Shown in pieces: positions 39,201 through 50,700 of a DNA stretch of 64,000 bases. The stretch is from NCBI RefSeq assembly GCF_000224145.3, contig NC_020175.2:607948-671947 (forward strand), read 5' to 3'. Under the pieces are notes generated by a model. The model did not search any database and was not told where the DNA came from. It saw nothing but the letters and a program-made list of their open reading frames with translations. The translations under genes were made by a program, and so were the position numbers. Position 1 is the stretch's first letter. Each line of letters starts with the position of its first letter. This DNA comes from Ciona intestinalis. Its lineage: Eukaryota; Chordata; Ascidiacea; Phlebobranchia; Cionidae.

Positions 39201-42200
39201 TAAGAAAGGAATTGTATATGTTTAGGAACCACTAACTTTAGGCATTATACCCACCCTAGTTTTAAGAACTGGCTTTCTGTATACACTGTATACTGAAGTG
39301 GTTATAAATCATAAACATTGTCCACATACACATGCATGATGTAATTTAAACAAGGCTACTCGAAACAATTTGACAAATAAAAATTGGCTGTTTTAAAGAG
39401 CAGGCGCAAAAAGAAATTGATCTTGTGTGTCTCTTGCTGAAACATTAAAACAACATATATCATTACCTGTTGATGAGTTACATGGTTAAGGTTCTGTGAT
39501 TTCAATGAAGCTGATTCTTCAAGTGAACGACACCTTCTTTGTTCTTCTTTTATATTCTCCCTTAGTTGTTCAATGGTTGATGTTTGTTCTCTCTTTGTTC
39601 GGTTAGCAACCTGGTATTCATGGTGTACATGTAAATCTTGGGTAAGTAGGAATGCATAGGTGTCTGTGGCTAACTAAGGCACTTGTATAGTAACCAGAGG
39701 ATAACTGGTCTGATGCTTCACACTAATACTGATAGGTGTATAGTAAGTGGGTAAGAGATTAATGGACATTGCTTCAAACCAGAGCCCACTAATGGGTTTC
39801 AACATTCTGTGTGTTAAGATTTAGGCCAGAGTTGTTTTTACCTGGTTTTCCGACTTAAGTTTAACAACAGTAGATTGTAAGTTGATCAGTTCTTGTTGCA
39901 TTGAAGCGGTTTCTGAATCCTTGCTTGCCTTCAATGCAGATTCTGTTCCTTTCAACTGTAAAAGGTTGGAACAAAGTTAAAGTGGCAGCACTATTATTCC
40001 AGTGTGTAGGTTTTAACACAAGGGCACCATATATTGGATAAACCAATATCGGTGAAGGCGACCCATATTATTGTAACCATTATGCTCAATTTTGACCCCT
40101 ATAGTTGTGATATAACCCAATATAATTGTCTTAGGGTCATGGTTGGGTGACTTAAGCATGTGTTATACAAAAGTATACCCACACATAGATACCTAACATG
40201 GGTATGTATCCATAACATGCACCAAAGCATGCATGACCTGGAATAGGTTAGGATACTCTAGTATGTGAGTAGTTTGGGTACACATAGGACACAATAACAA
40301 GTAATTTATAATATTGAAATCAAATAAGCAATAACACTAAATATATCCCAATGATTTTAACAGCACCCACCTTATTCAACTCCCTTTCCTTCTGTACAAG
40401 TGAATACTTCACCTCAGCCAGATCGCATTCCAAACTCGATAATTTCCTCATAGCGTCTGACAACTCAGTTTGCATCCTATTATTAGAAGCTTCAAGTTTC
40501 ATCTTATCTCGTTGTATTGATTGAATGTGAGACGAACTTTCAACTGTTTTGGCCGAGAGTTCGTGTTCAAGTGAACGCACCTGTTAGTTAAAGGTGATTT
40601 TTTACTTTGCCTGGCCGTAGCTCAGTGGTTAGCTAAATAGTAAATACTTGCATCGTAACACAAGGTTACAAAATTCAATTCTAAATATTAGACAGCACAC
40701 TTTTGAGTTAAATGTGACTTTTAACTGGGGCTATAAATGCATTACCATTGAATGAATAAATAAATGAATGTATGTATCTTATTTATGCTTGCATGTGCAC
40801 AAAGCAATATGTCACAGCACGGTTGGGCAGAGGTGGCAATTACTTTAGAATAAGCAAGTTAAAATTAAACCTCTTTTAGTTGATTCTCCTTTAACTTATT
40901 CTCCATCTCCATTCTCCGTGCTTTATCTTTCAATGATTGAAGTTGGCTCAAAGATTCGGATAGTTCACTGTCAACCTAAGAATAAATAAATCACGCATAA
41001 AAAAGTGGGGCATTTTAACATTTCAAATATACTTTCACTCATGTTGATTAGAAAAGAAATTAACCGATACATTACTGTATGGTAAAAAAATCTTTAAAAA
41101 AATTGAAAATGCAAACTTTTCAGTCTTCGCAAACTCTCACTGTTAGGAATACCATGCAGTCTATCTTGTTCATTACGTAGAGATAGGTGTAACGTCTGTG
41201 TGTCTAAACTTACACATACCAAATATGTAAACTAAATATATATATATGTTAATACATCAAAACCTTCATTAATTCTTCCTCCTTAGATTTATTCTCAGTT
41301 TTGAGTCTTTCAACTTTTTCTTCCATAGTTCGAATACGCACACGGAACTTTGACGCAGAGCTGTTGCTCTCTAGCTCTACATGTGCCAGCTTTGTCGACA
41401 CCTAGGGATAAAATATCATTAGCGACACATACAACGATCGTATAAAACTGATTCATGTTAAAGAAAACCTGGATATTCGTTTAATATTCCAGACATTTAT
41501 TACAAATATGGCTCTTTGGAAAGACACATGTGACATGTGTAACAGGCAGCCCCACTCTGGAGGTTTCAATAAGTTAGGAATTATTTCACAGGATTTTGGG
41601 GCCAACCAACCTTGTCTATACTGAGTTTTAAAAAGTTAAATGAAAGATGAACCGAGAGTAAATAATAAACACCTGGCATAATTCATCTTCTTTTTCATTC
41701 ATTTCATGTTCCAGTCGTTTTACTTTTTCCTCCAATGTTTTAAGCTTTGTTTTCTGTTGTGTTGAAACTGATTTCACTTCATGTATGTGTGAGCTTGCTT
41801 CTGCTGTCGACTGTGGATGTATAAATAAAAGTTAAGAATAAATTCTTTATTGCTGAAAAGCTAGATCTTACAGCAATCAGTCCAAGATTTAGGTGTATGA
41901 TTCATACCACCGGGTAAAAAGAGTATTCTGTCTGTTAAAATACTTTACTTTAACATTTATTGTAGAAAGAAACTATCTTTTATATAGTAAACTTGCTGCT
42001 GGATATGTTATAACCTGGATTTAGGGGTTCCGGAGAAATTCTGGCCCAAATCTCAGGTCCCTAACGTGCCTAGCCATAAGACATTATCCATGCAGAATAG
42101 AATGGTTTATATTGAGAACAACTAACAAGTAACCGTTCACCTTTGCAATAGTTTCATCTTTTACTTTAACTTCCCGTTTCAACTTTACCACCTGTTGTTC

Positions 42201-45200
42201 CAAGGTTTGAATTCTTATGTTGGATTTAGATGCAACTGTTTCTGCTTCACTGTATTGTTGTATGATCTGTTTCATAACATCATAGTTTAATGTTACAGTT
42301 TATATACAATACCACTCCTTAGCATACGGTGAAATCTATTACATTGTCTTAAGGAAATAATTAATTAAATAAACAACAATGCTGTGGTACACCAATGCTT
42401 CTGTATTATAACATATTTGTTATTTGCATGTTATTCTATTCAACACTCATAATGGGACACCACTCAATTGGAGCAATGTCTGTTAAGTAACTTTCACAAG
42501 AACATACATGCCTAATACGTATTGGTATCCAAATTCGATTTAGGTGGTTACAATGCAAGCACCTAAGTACTAAGCCACTTAAACGAACAAAATTGATACA
42601 TATGTTGTAACAACACCAACCTCTTCTAATTCACGTTCTTTTTCATGTTTCTCATTTTGAAGTTTCATCACTTTTTCTTCAAGATGTTTTACTTTAACTT
42701 TCTGTTGGCTCGTCAGTGATGTTAACGCACTCTCGTTTAATTCTATCTCTTGAGATTTCTATTTTGGGAAAGGTTATAAATATATAGATGTAAAGGCTTA
42801 TAGCTTTGCAATCTACAAGTATATCGTGTGGTCCTAAACAGTAATATGTAAGTCAAAAACTGTTTATCTTTATTTACACTGAAAGTGACATATTAAAAAA
42901 GGACAAAATGAGCGTATGACCAAATTTAAAACTCCCTAAATATTTTCGAACCTGCTGGATGAAATCATCTTTATCTTTGACTTCTCTTTTCAGTCGAACA
43001 ACTTGTTCCTCTAATGTTTTGATCCGGAGATTGGACTTGGAAGAGGAAGACTTAGTCTCTTTGTTTTCATTTGACATCTGGGAAAAAATAGGTTTTGAAA
43101 TAAAAGGTTTTCTTGCAAGTGTAAAAAAGTGGCATCTTATTACCAACTGACATGCCGCAATTTAAAGTCTTTTAACACTAACTAAACTCAAACTCTTTCG
43201 GGCCCAAAACTGCTTTTTCTTAATGATTCTTGGGTTTATTCTACTATGGTTTTTTTTACTCTTTAACTTTTAAGCGTGCTTCGAGTTTGACTTATTTTAT
43301 TTATATAAGACAAGTGGGCTCTTTATAACCGATCATCTCAGAATACAGTTATATCCCAATTCATTACGCCTATGTCCCCACCTGTAATAATTCTCTTTGT
43401 TTGCTTTTATTCTCAGTTTCCAGTTGTTTTACCTTTCCTTCCATGGTTCGTAATTTAGTTATTTGTTGACTGGATATCGATTGTAACTCCATTTCATGGT
43501 TGGTTGTTTCCCTGGTTAACTGTGGGAAGCAATATCATGCAATTTTGAATAATATTTGTTCATGAATCAGTACGCTGTACGTTAACTATAAATTTTCTTG
43601 TGTCACAATATACGCTTATGTTTTGATTGACACTTTACCATTCATGATAAATTGATAGTATTGCTTGTTTTGTAGATTTAGTGGCAATTTTAAAAAGTCA
43701 ACTATTATTTTAGGTATTTTATTACATCTTAACATTTAAAAAAATTGAACCAATTTAAGATGAGACAAAAAACACTGTTAAGCTTAAGCATATAAATATA
43801 AAAAAGAGTTACATATTAAGTACATATTATATATTAAGTTAATTAACACTTAAAACATTTTTACCTTTTCTATAATTTCTTCACTGTCCTTATATTTCTG
43901 ATTCACATCATTCAGTTGTTCTTCTAACACCTTCACCCTTATATTATATTTGGCAGCAGATGACTTGTTTTCTTTGCTACTGGCCTCTTCCTGGTAAAAG
44001 GTTCAGTCGTGAACAGATTGACCAATTGTCAGCATTTAGCGCATATATCAGTGGGTGAAAAATTTAAACGTGTTTAAAATCAAATAGATCATAAACTTAA
44101 CAGTCAGGGTGCCACAAGTCACAACCAATTAAGCGATTATTGTGGTTCGAGCGATGTTGCTTTGTGTCTAGGGCAAGTACACATACACCAGTAGCTGTGA
44201 CAAGCATTGAACCCAGTATTGTTTAAACACTTTCAATGCAAGCACTTAACCACTGATCCACAAGTCACAAGACCATACTACAATGGGGACTGGCACATAC
44301 ATTATTAAGGTAGATGATTATATTCCAATAAATACATCGTCTTACTTTCTTCAATAGGTTTTCCTTTTCTTTATTCTCAGCCTCCAACCTTTTTACTTTA
44401 TCTTCATATTGTTTCAACTTTCGTTCATTTTGATTTAATGTTTTCAATTTAATTTCAAACTCTCCAACTTTACTTGTAGCCTGTAATGTCAATTTAATAT
44501 CAGATTATAACTGAATATAAAAATTGCAAGTAATCAGGCTATTGCTATTTTTTTGTCATTATAGGTTTTAACACCTGATATCATTTTACCAAACATATTA
44601 ATACTAATGTACTTTGTTAGTTTTAGGTCAAAAAGAACTAGGACATTCCATATTAAATTAAAATATTAAATAATAAAACGAGAGAAAACAACAAACACTA
44701 GAATGACTTACGCTTTTTAACAAATTATCTTTTTCTATATTTTCTTTTTGTAACTTCGATAACTTATTTTCTAATGAAGTTACTTTCATGTTTGATTTTG
44801 TTTCGGTCAGTTTTGAATCTTTCTTATCACTGACAAGCTGTAACTCATGCAAAAAATAAATATTATGAATTATTATAAACTTACACTAAAATTGTATAAG
44901 AATATTTATATGTATTATATATTTATATATAAGAAAAATTTTTGCTTGTATCCAAATATGATATTCAGGTGTTAAAAACATTATGTAAGCCTAAACTGGC
45001 ACACCATAAAAAAACACTTAATAATAAAAACTAATTATAAAATTACTTCCACAACAAGGTTTACGTTTTTATTCTCTGACTTAAGTTGAGCGTTGTTATT
45101 CTTCAACACTCCAACTTCGTTCTCTGCTTCCTCCTTTGCTTGCTTCAGGTTTGCTATCTTTGCTTTCAATTCACCAACCTCAGCCTTGTATTCCTTTTCC

Positions 45201-46262
45201 CTCATAACCTGCAAGAGAAACATTATGAACTAAAAGTGAACACCATACTGGCACTACAAAACTGATATTATGAAAGATATGTTTTAGATGGCAAACAAAA
45301 TGGCAACCAATGACAACCATATAAGTAGCAGCGAAATCCAACAATGCCCAACTTTTTAAGTAATTTTATCTCTCATCAGATGAGATGATGAGATTGTAAT
45401 TATTTAACAAAAAAACTTATGACATAATTGTTGATGTAAATGTTCAAACACATATGACATACCGCCAACTGTTGATGTTGGTTTCTTATCTTGTTGAGCA
45501 TTTGAACGGCCTGTGTGTCAGTTTCTGTGTGACTCGAACGCAAGCTTTCAAGCTGTAAAAGTTTAAATTTAAAATAAATTTGTCAGCATGCTGCAATTAT
45601 AGTTTATGACTTTGCTTGTGGCCAGTAAAACCATATATATTTCCAAAGATAAATTTCAAGACGAACAAACGTCTTTAAAAATGTACAGTGGGTATCACAT
45701 ATATGATATCGGTGCCCGGTGGAGTATAAAAAGTCTTTTGGTACAATTTTTACACTCATTGCATGCTTAAGGAATACCAGTGTTTGAAACATAGAAACTA
45801 TCCAACTAGCCTTATTATCTACATACCTGCTCCTTCAAAATTTTGTTTTCTTTCATATAAAGCTGAAAGTCTCGCTGTAGAACATCGCGTTCAACTTTAA
45901 CCTAGAAATAAAACAAACTCTTTGCACTTGATTGCAATATAATAACAAAGATTACAACAATAAAAACCTAAGATAACAGCAAAACACATTTTTAAAACAC
46001 ACATTAGTTAAAACTTAATGGAAAAGTATATATATACATAATACATGTCAAAAAAGTGTGGTTAATAAAATTAAAGCAAGCTTTAGATTCCAATATTCCA
46101 ATATACATGCTAAATGCAAAACTTATCAATTCAAAAACAAAAGCTTAGTAGTGTGCAGTTAATGCAGTAAGACCAAGGTTATGTTAAAAATAACGCTATA
46201 GTTTGTAAGTTTGATTGTTTTACCTCTTTCAACTGCTTTTCTAGTTGCCTGGACCTCTCCAT
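24253..46262 (-). CDS. CIT: Citron, kinase-less form (coiled coil-C1-PH-CNH)
   Basis: Citron is a Rho-binding scaffold of the cytokinetic ring and midbody. Exons: 46262-46224, 45901-45827, 45552-45463, 45208-45047, 44837-44712, 44480-44346, 43990-43865, 43519-43382, 43077-42952, 42758-42621, 42266-42141, 41810-41673, 41401-41264, 40975-40871, 40580-40371, 39955-39842, 39610-39467, 39025-38939, 38369-38265, 37732-37604, 37302-37193, 36959-36791, 36313-36068, 35647-35528, 35123-34982, 34733-34556, 34235-34084, 33655-33548, 33190-33002, 32740-32574, 31410-31330, 30895-30707, 30266-30102, 29724-29619, 29118-29005, 28742-28662, 28217-28097, 27773-27636, 25168-24989, 24672-24618, 24399-24253: 5409 nt, 1802 residues. 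The first ~1200 residues are coiled coil; TLYQAPLQY (35115) marks the citron family. C1 domain in exon 34235 (RATRCSVC...CHAHC...CGLP). PH domain in exons 33190-32574 (ELPNTAKQ, DIPYVFKI, CWPARSVYF). CNH domain from 31410 (EINCSLPISDK, LLGCDEGLFLLAP, IIGTNKFYEVD, EFGLFVDGFGR, ARYLGQAI, FCCKGN). No kinase exons lie before TBC1D22. The start ATG opens a 13-codon exon and is the least certain part. Confidence 0.93.
25744..25840 (-). repeat. Short repeat family B (allele 1)
   Basis: Well-preserved copy: minus strand GTAACTCGTAAGTGGGTATG ... ATAAATAAGTCACATTCATT. The matching allelic copy is at 27797-27905, with a small replacement in its middle. Confidence 0.7.
26320..26640. mobile_element. Degraded hAT-like element
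   Basis: Starts with CAGGGATGGGCAACATATTG followed by GTTGGACCCGGCCTGCAGG, the kind of 5' end seen in hAT/Charlie-type elements. A clear inverted right end was not found. The allelic block has a shorter, diverged version from about 28370 (CAGAGGTGGGCAACATATTG). Confidence 0.4.
27130..27179. other. Assembly gap (50 N)
   Basis: Fixed-length run of N exactly at the junction between the two copies of the duplicated citron block. Confidence 0.97.
27180..29100. repeat. Copy 2 of the falsely duplicated block (allelic)
   Basis: Second copy of 25127-27129, carrying citron exons 27773-27636, 28217-28097, 28742-28662 and 29118-29005 (the last continues beyond the block). At its edge next to the gap, the fragment of the exon equivalent to 25168 has one base fewer and an in-frame stop relative to copy 1. 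That is typical of low-quality read ends rather than a real mutation. Confidence 0.88.
29185..29317. mobile_element. 133-bp hAT-type MITE with intact 8-bp target duplication
   Basis: Left end CAGTAGCGCAGCCAGGGG, right end TTCTAGCTGCGCCACTG (inverted). It is flanked on both sides by CTGTTAAT (29177-29184 and 29318-29325), the 8-bp duplication typical of hAT transposition. Too short to encode a transposase. Lies in a citron intron. Confidence 0.9.
30358..30540. mobile_element. MITE family A, copy 11
   Basis: Starts ACTGTGGGGTAAGATGGATA and ends ATCCCAACTAACTATATATA, with TTTTTAACAATTACCAATGC inside. Citron intron. Confidence 0.75.
31535..31686. mobile_element. MITE family A, copy 12 (internally shortened)
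   Basis: Starts TAGTAGGATAGGGAAGAATG and ends CCTTCAAACCTACCATATTA. About 50 bp of the middle are missing compared with full copies. Confidence 0.8.
31690..32525. mobile_element. MITE family A copy interrupted by a hAT element
   Basis: Left part 31690-31800 carries TTGAGGATACGG and TTTTTACTACCAAACGGGCC; the right remnant is 32505-32525. The hAT-type element at 31801-32496 splits it, followed by one copy of the 8-bp target site. Confidence 0.7.
31801..32496. mobile_element. Non-autonomous hAT element, 696 bp, 8-bp target duplication
   Basis: The ends are inverted: TAGGGCTGTGGA at the left and TTTTCCACAGCCCTA at the right. Sub-terminal arrays of TTAACCGGTTAACCG lie at both ends, likely transposase-binding sites. 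ATCATCTT flanks it on both sides (31793-31800 and 32497-32504). No long ORF inside. It sits in a citron intron within an older MITE. Confidence 0.92.
33424..33528. mobile_element. MITE family A, half copy
   Basis: Right half only: AGATACGGTTATATAATTTT, TTTACTACCAAATAGAACGA, ending ATTACCCCAACCTACTATAT. About 20 bp beyond a citron exon donor. Confidence 0.75.
38479..38930. other. Unexplained GC-richer insert in a citron intron
   Basis: Begins with TTCTTAAACTGGGGTGTGCG, like the 5' end of some hAT elements. It later has an island (38735-38860) with CACGTGTGTGTGCGCCGAC and CGTATAAATACCGCGTCCC, unlike its AT-rich surroundings. No matching inverted end was found; an old insertion or an internal promoter are both possible. 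Confidence 0.3.
40610..40760 (+). repeat. tRNA-derived SINE
   Basis: Box A is exact for a tRNA (GTAGCTCAGTGGTTAGC) and box B is slightly damaged (GGTTACAAAATTCAATTC). The body has TTTTGAGTTAAATGTGACTT and AACTGGGGCTATAAATGC. It ends in a GAATGAATAAATAAATGAAT tail. Citron intron. Confidence 0.75.
44120..44275 (-). repeat. SINE-like repeat
   Basis: Minus strand: GTGGATCAGTGGTTAAGTGC (box A-like) and ACTGGGTTCAATGC (box B-like), then a body with GTGTATGTGTACTTGCCC. Citron intron. Confidence 0.6.
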
Positions 46263-47782
46263 GGTCGTGGTTTCAAATAAAATAACAATAAACTAGCCAA
46301 TAACAGTCTTTCTTTACATTTCACTAACAAATCTAGTAAATATTAAATAAAAAACGTATAATTTAACCTTTTTAATAACTGAATAGATTTCTGACATCTT
46401 TGTTTTCAAAATGCCCGCCATAAAACCAAAGTGTCGCGTTGATGTTTAGCTACAGTAGATCTAACAATCCCGCCATCTTTGATCTCAAATTTAGAACTTT
46501 GTGAATAGCATATTTAAGCGGTGTTTTATATTTTAAACAGGCAATACGTAAAAATGCAACCATTTTATTAGCGTGAAACTGCACACTTGTATTTTTGTTG
46601 AAATACAAAATTTAAAACACATTCGAAATCCCCACACAGTTTACAATGATATTTACCAAAATAGAGTTTTAGTGATTTGAATATTTATAAACTAAATGCA
46701 AATTTTTTTGAGTAGTTTTATGTTTTATTTGCGCATATGAATCAATAGTTTTATATCCACAATGTTATTACATGTTGGCAAATAAGAATAACATCTTTCT
46801 AACACTCTAATTTAGGCAGCACCCAAACTAATGTGAGAAACCAAGTTAATAGTTAATACTAATATCCACATGGGACTATATAATGAACTAAACATCCTAA
46901 CAGTTTTGTAACACTCCAGTATTGCACTTCATGTGAAAAGGGAGTTATTAAATAAAAGGATCTGTTTTAAAAATAGGAACAATCAAGCAGATTATTAACA
47001 AAGAAAATATTTGAAACAATAATTATACATGTGTCACTTACATAAACAAAAAATATCAATTTTAAACGTCTTACCACAGTATCATAAATTATAAGAGTCA
47101 TAACAAGGTTTTATATGGGAACTAGTTCTGTGCAAAAAGTTCTTCACGAATTTAGGTAAAGAACTGTAATATGAGATTAGCACTACAGTATAGCTTGGCT
47201 TAGAACAATGCTTCTTTACCCCTCCTTGGTCAAGACTTAAAGTTGGTTTAAGTTTAACTTATTTGGATCATTTACTACAAGGGTTCAAAGCGCCCGAGTG
47301 ATGTTAAAAATTGGTAGCCAAAAGCTTAACAGATTTATACCAAATTAATACATGATATTTATTTATACCTTACAATTGGCCACTACAACAAGGTTAAGAA
47401 GCACCGGTCTGATATTTCCTGTGTTTCTCTCTTTTAAGTAAAGACAGTAAGCACCTGCTATACTGTAGTGCAAATGTCACTTGAATAAATTTAGTGGAAT
47501 ATACCGAAGATACTATTAAGCTATCAGCCATGGCTATAAATTACTTATTGATAAAGATCAATATGACCTGGGAGTGTAAGAAGTATTCCATTCTTTTGAA
47601 TGCAATATTTCAATATATATATACTAGATGAGTTACCAAAGTGAAATATTTGACACTCTATTAAATTTATACCAAAATTCATTCAATAAGAGGAAAACAG
47701 TTTATAATGTTTCAGTAAAGCTTGCAATAAAGGATAAAGATCAAATGTAATATAATGTTTAAACCCTTGTTATGACTTTATA
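46263..47782. other. Intergenic, TBC1D22 3' side and citron promoter side
   Basis: 1.5 kb of AT-rich sequence. No ORF resembling a protein kinase or any other domain was found on either strand. Short GC-containing motifs cluster only at 46410-46480, next to the citron start. Most of the rest shows no structure I could identify. Confidence 0.6.
46412..46479 (-). promoter_or_regulatory. Putative citron promoter motifs (paired ATGGCGGG)
   Basis: On the minus strand ATGGCGGGCA (46421-46412) and AAGATGGCGGGA (46479-46468) lie 150-220 bp upstream of the citron ATG. The core combines a YY1-like AAGATGGCG with an E2F-like GGCGGGA. E2F control would suit a cytokinesis gene; this is inference from motif shape only. 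Confidence 0.4.
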
Positions 47783-50700
47783 CTACCTATGAGTAGGCAA
47801 ATGACTAGGAGCGTCAGCAAATGTATATTTTAATCGAAATGCTTCAGCAAGTAAGACTTTTACTTCTTCATCGCCCCAGTGGTGGGTTGGTACATTCTGT
47901 ATCATTAACATCAGGCCCTGTGTAATAATTTCAGTGTTAATAACAAAACTAGTGACACAAGAATAAAATAAAAGGTTAAGAAAAGTGGAGTTTAAATTTA
48001 AAAAAAAAACATGAGAAAATAAATAAACTTCTATAAAATAAAAAACTAGTCACGGCAACAGCGTTTTTTATCAAATAAATGTAAAAAAATCCCCCCTTCC
48101 TGGTTGTGCCACCAGAAACAACAGATGAATAAAACACATTACCATAAATAATAGCTGCTAATTCTGCTATAGAGTTAGTTAGGTTAAACAACAAATCAAT
48201 ACCAAACCCAACATCTGCATTGAAAGGACATCTGATATCTCTTATTGATTTCATGATTAAGAGGGCAGTTTTAATTATTATGTTCCATGAGTGGGGAATT
48301 TTTCAAAGCTAATGTCAACTAAAAATTGTGTGTGTACTATGATGACCATTTACAATTCTTGGGATCATAATTTATTCCAGGGCATTCATACCCATGTCAG
48401 GCACCTACACTACGCAGATATTGCTATTCGGTAGAGAATAACATTCAGCAATTGGGTAAAATCTCAAGCTGACGGCACAAATTCTTTTTACAATATGGCA
48501 TAACTTATAACATATAGTATATATGTCTACAAAACATGAAACTCTACCAACCTGGAAGTCTTGTTCTCCAAGTAATTGGTTTCTCCATTGCTTAAGGAAA
48601 GCTGCACAAACATAAAGATGGAAGTCGGAGAAACCTTCGGGTTCAGCTAAGTAAGTATCCCATAATCTAATCGTGCATCTGGAAATAAATCAATGTCATT
48701 TAGAATAGTGCGATCCGAAAAAAAAAAAAAAAAAAAAGGTACAGCAGTTCTAAATGCTTGACACGTATAAGAGGTATTTAAAAAATGCATAATAAATATA
48801 AAATACTGAATATGATATTGCATCTTCACAAAAGGGAGGGAGGTCATGGTAGGTTGAGCTTACATGGCAATTATGTTGCTGATGTAATGCGAGGTGAATT
48901 TCATGGCTGTTTAATTTAGTTAAATAACACTTTGAAATAATATAGTTTGAAAATCATTAGTTTAAAAATAGTCCACATACTAACATATAAATACCCAAAC
49001 AGTGTTTTACCTTAATGGAATTTCTCTCATTAATAGATTGTTCATCCATCTGAATGAGAATTGTAAATACTCAATTTGTTCTCGCTCCAAATGAGCGTGT
49101 AACTCGGCTGTAATGAAACAAGGAAAACAGTTACTAGTAAAGTAGTAATCATTCTATCTTCTTAAAATATACATTTTGTTAAGTAAGATATAATGAAGTT
49201 AATATTGTATTTAAGGCTTCCAAGAAATTATGAATGACTTGTCATACCATAATACAACACATAATAAGTTCTAATAAAAAATCAACAAAATGTATTGTTT
49301 AGTTGAGCAAGTTCAATGATATTTCCACATATATATGTATATATATTATAATGGCCATACAAGGCGTTTTTGGTTGTGAGAAAGGGAAAATATATAGGAT
49401 GTAGCTAGTATCATGTCAATGTTCCAACTGTGCCTCCTTTAATATCTTTTATAGTATCATGGCCATTATCCCATGCACACACATTACCTATACATCCAAG
49501 CATGCATCACTTACCATCAACCCTCTTGGTTAATTCTCTAAGTTTGTTGACTTTAGTTTGCACCCCTGGTTGAGCGAAAGTATAATTATCTTGTATTCCA
49601 TCCAGGAGATTGGAGACGCACCAGAATGTGTCGGCTTCCATGGATCTTTGTGTCTCCTCAGGTAGAGAACCGACATCAAAGGTTTCCACATCTTCTGTGT
49701 CGTCTGGGTTTGAAAATAAATGTTAGGAGTGCCTAGGATGACTGTTGTGACGGCATATGTTAAAGCTTAAGCACCACAGTCTTATACCTAAAATGGGTTT
49801 GACCCTGCTGAAAGGGGCCATACAATGCTGGGAGCCAGTGATAGAAGTACTTGCTCTTGGGCAAGACACTTAATGGATGTTAATCCAACCCTGGGTTACA
49901 ACTTACTAATATATTGCAGCAACCTGAGTGTCAAGGTATTGAGCCAACTGTGGCCTCAAACTCAGGTGCCAAGGCATGTCATGCTGTGGGATCTCATCCA
50001 AGTAGAATAAAAAAATAAAAATAATAATGTATAGTTTTTATAAATGAAGCGCTACATTAGAAAATCCCCTTACCAATCTCTGCAGATAGAAACACAACAA
50101 AGAAAGGAGTGACAAGATCATTTATTCCTTGCACATAACCACTGGCAGGGTGACGAACAGCCCACACAAACAATAATCTTTCAAATATCTGTAAACATAT
50201 AAATAGAATATAAATGTTTATAAACATAATACTGGGTTAAGTCCAAAGAACAATCAATGTTTTATACAGAAAATAGTTGTCTGAATATCAACGTTTCAGA
50301 CAACACAGACAGCTACTCTTCTGTGTGGGTGAGGTTCTACAGTGTGGCATCCCATGGGACCTGAAATTTATGCCAGAGTTGGCCCATTACCTCTTTAATG
50401 TGTCATGGAGTAGGATCTCATGCATGTAGAATGGAATGCATACTATAGTAGAGAAATAGAACTTACATTTTGAACAGCCTCTTGTTGAAATAAAGGTATA
50501 AGAGGATTGGTTCGTGGGATGTCAATGTGAATCTTAAGATAAATAATATTCCATTAAATACAGAGCAACACATGATATGTAGCATAAAGCAGTGCATGGG
50601 GTGGTAGGGTATGGAGGCCTAATGTGTTTCCGGCTGCACTGATCAGTAAACATTACAACGATTTAACGAATACGTTGAATTTGTTTAACAGGAATGCACG

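Noticed and set aside
46263-47782. Search for citron kinase exons
   Set aside because: No frame in this spacer shows kinase motifs such as a glycine loop, HRD or DFG.
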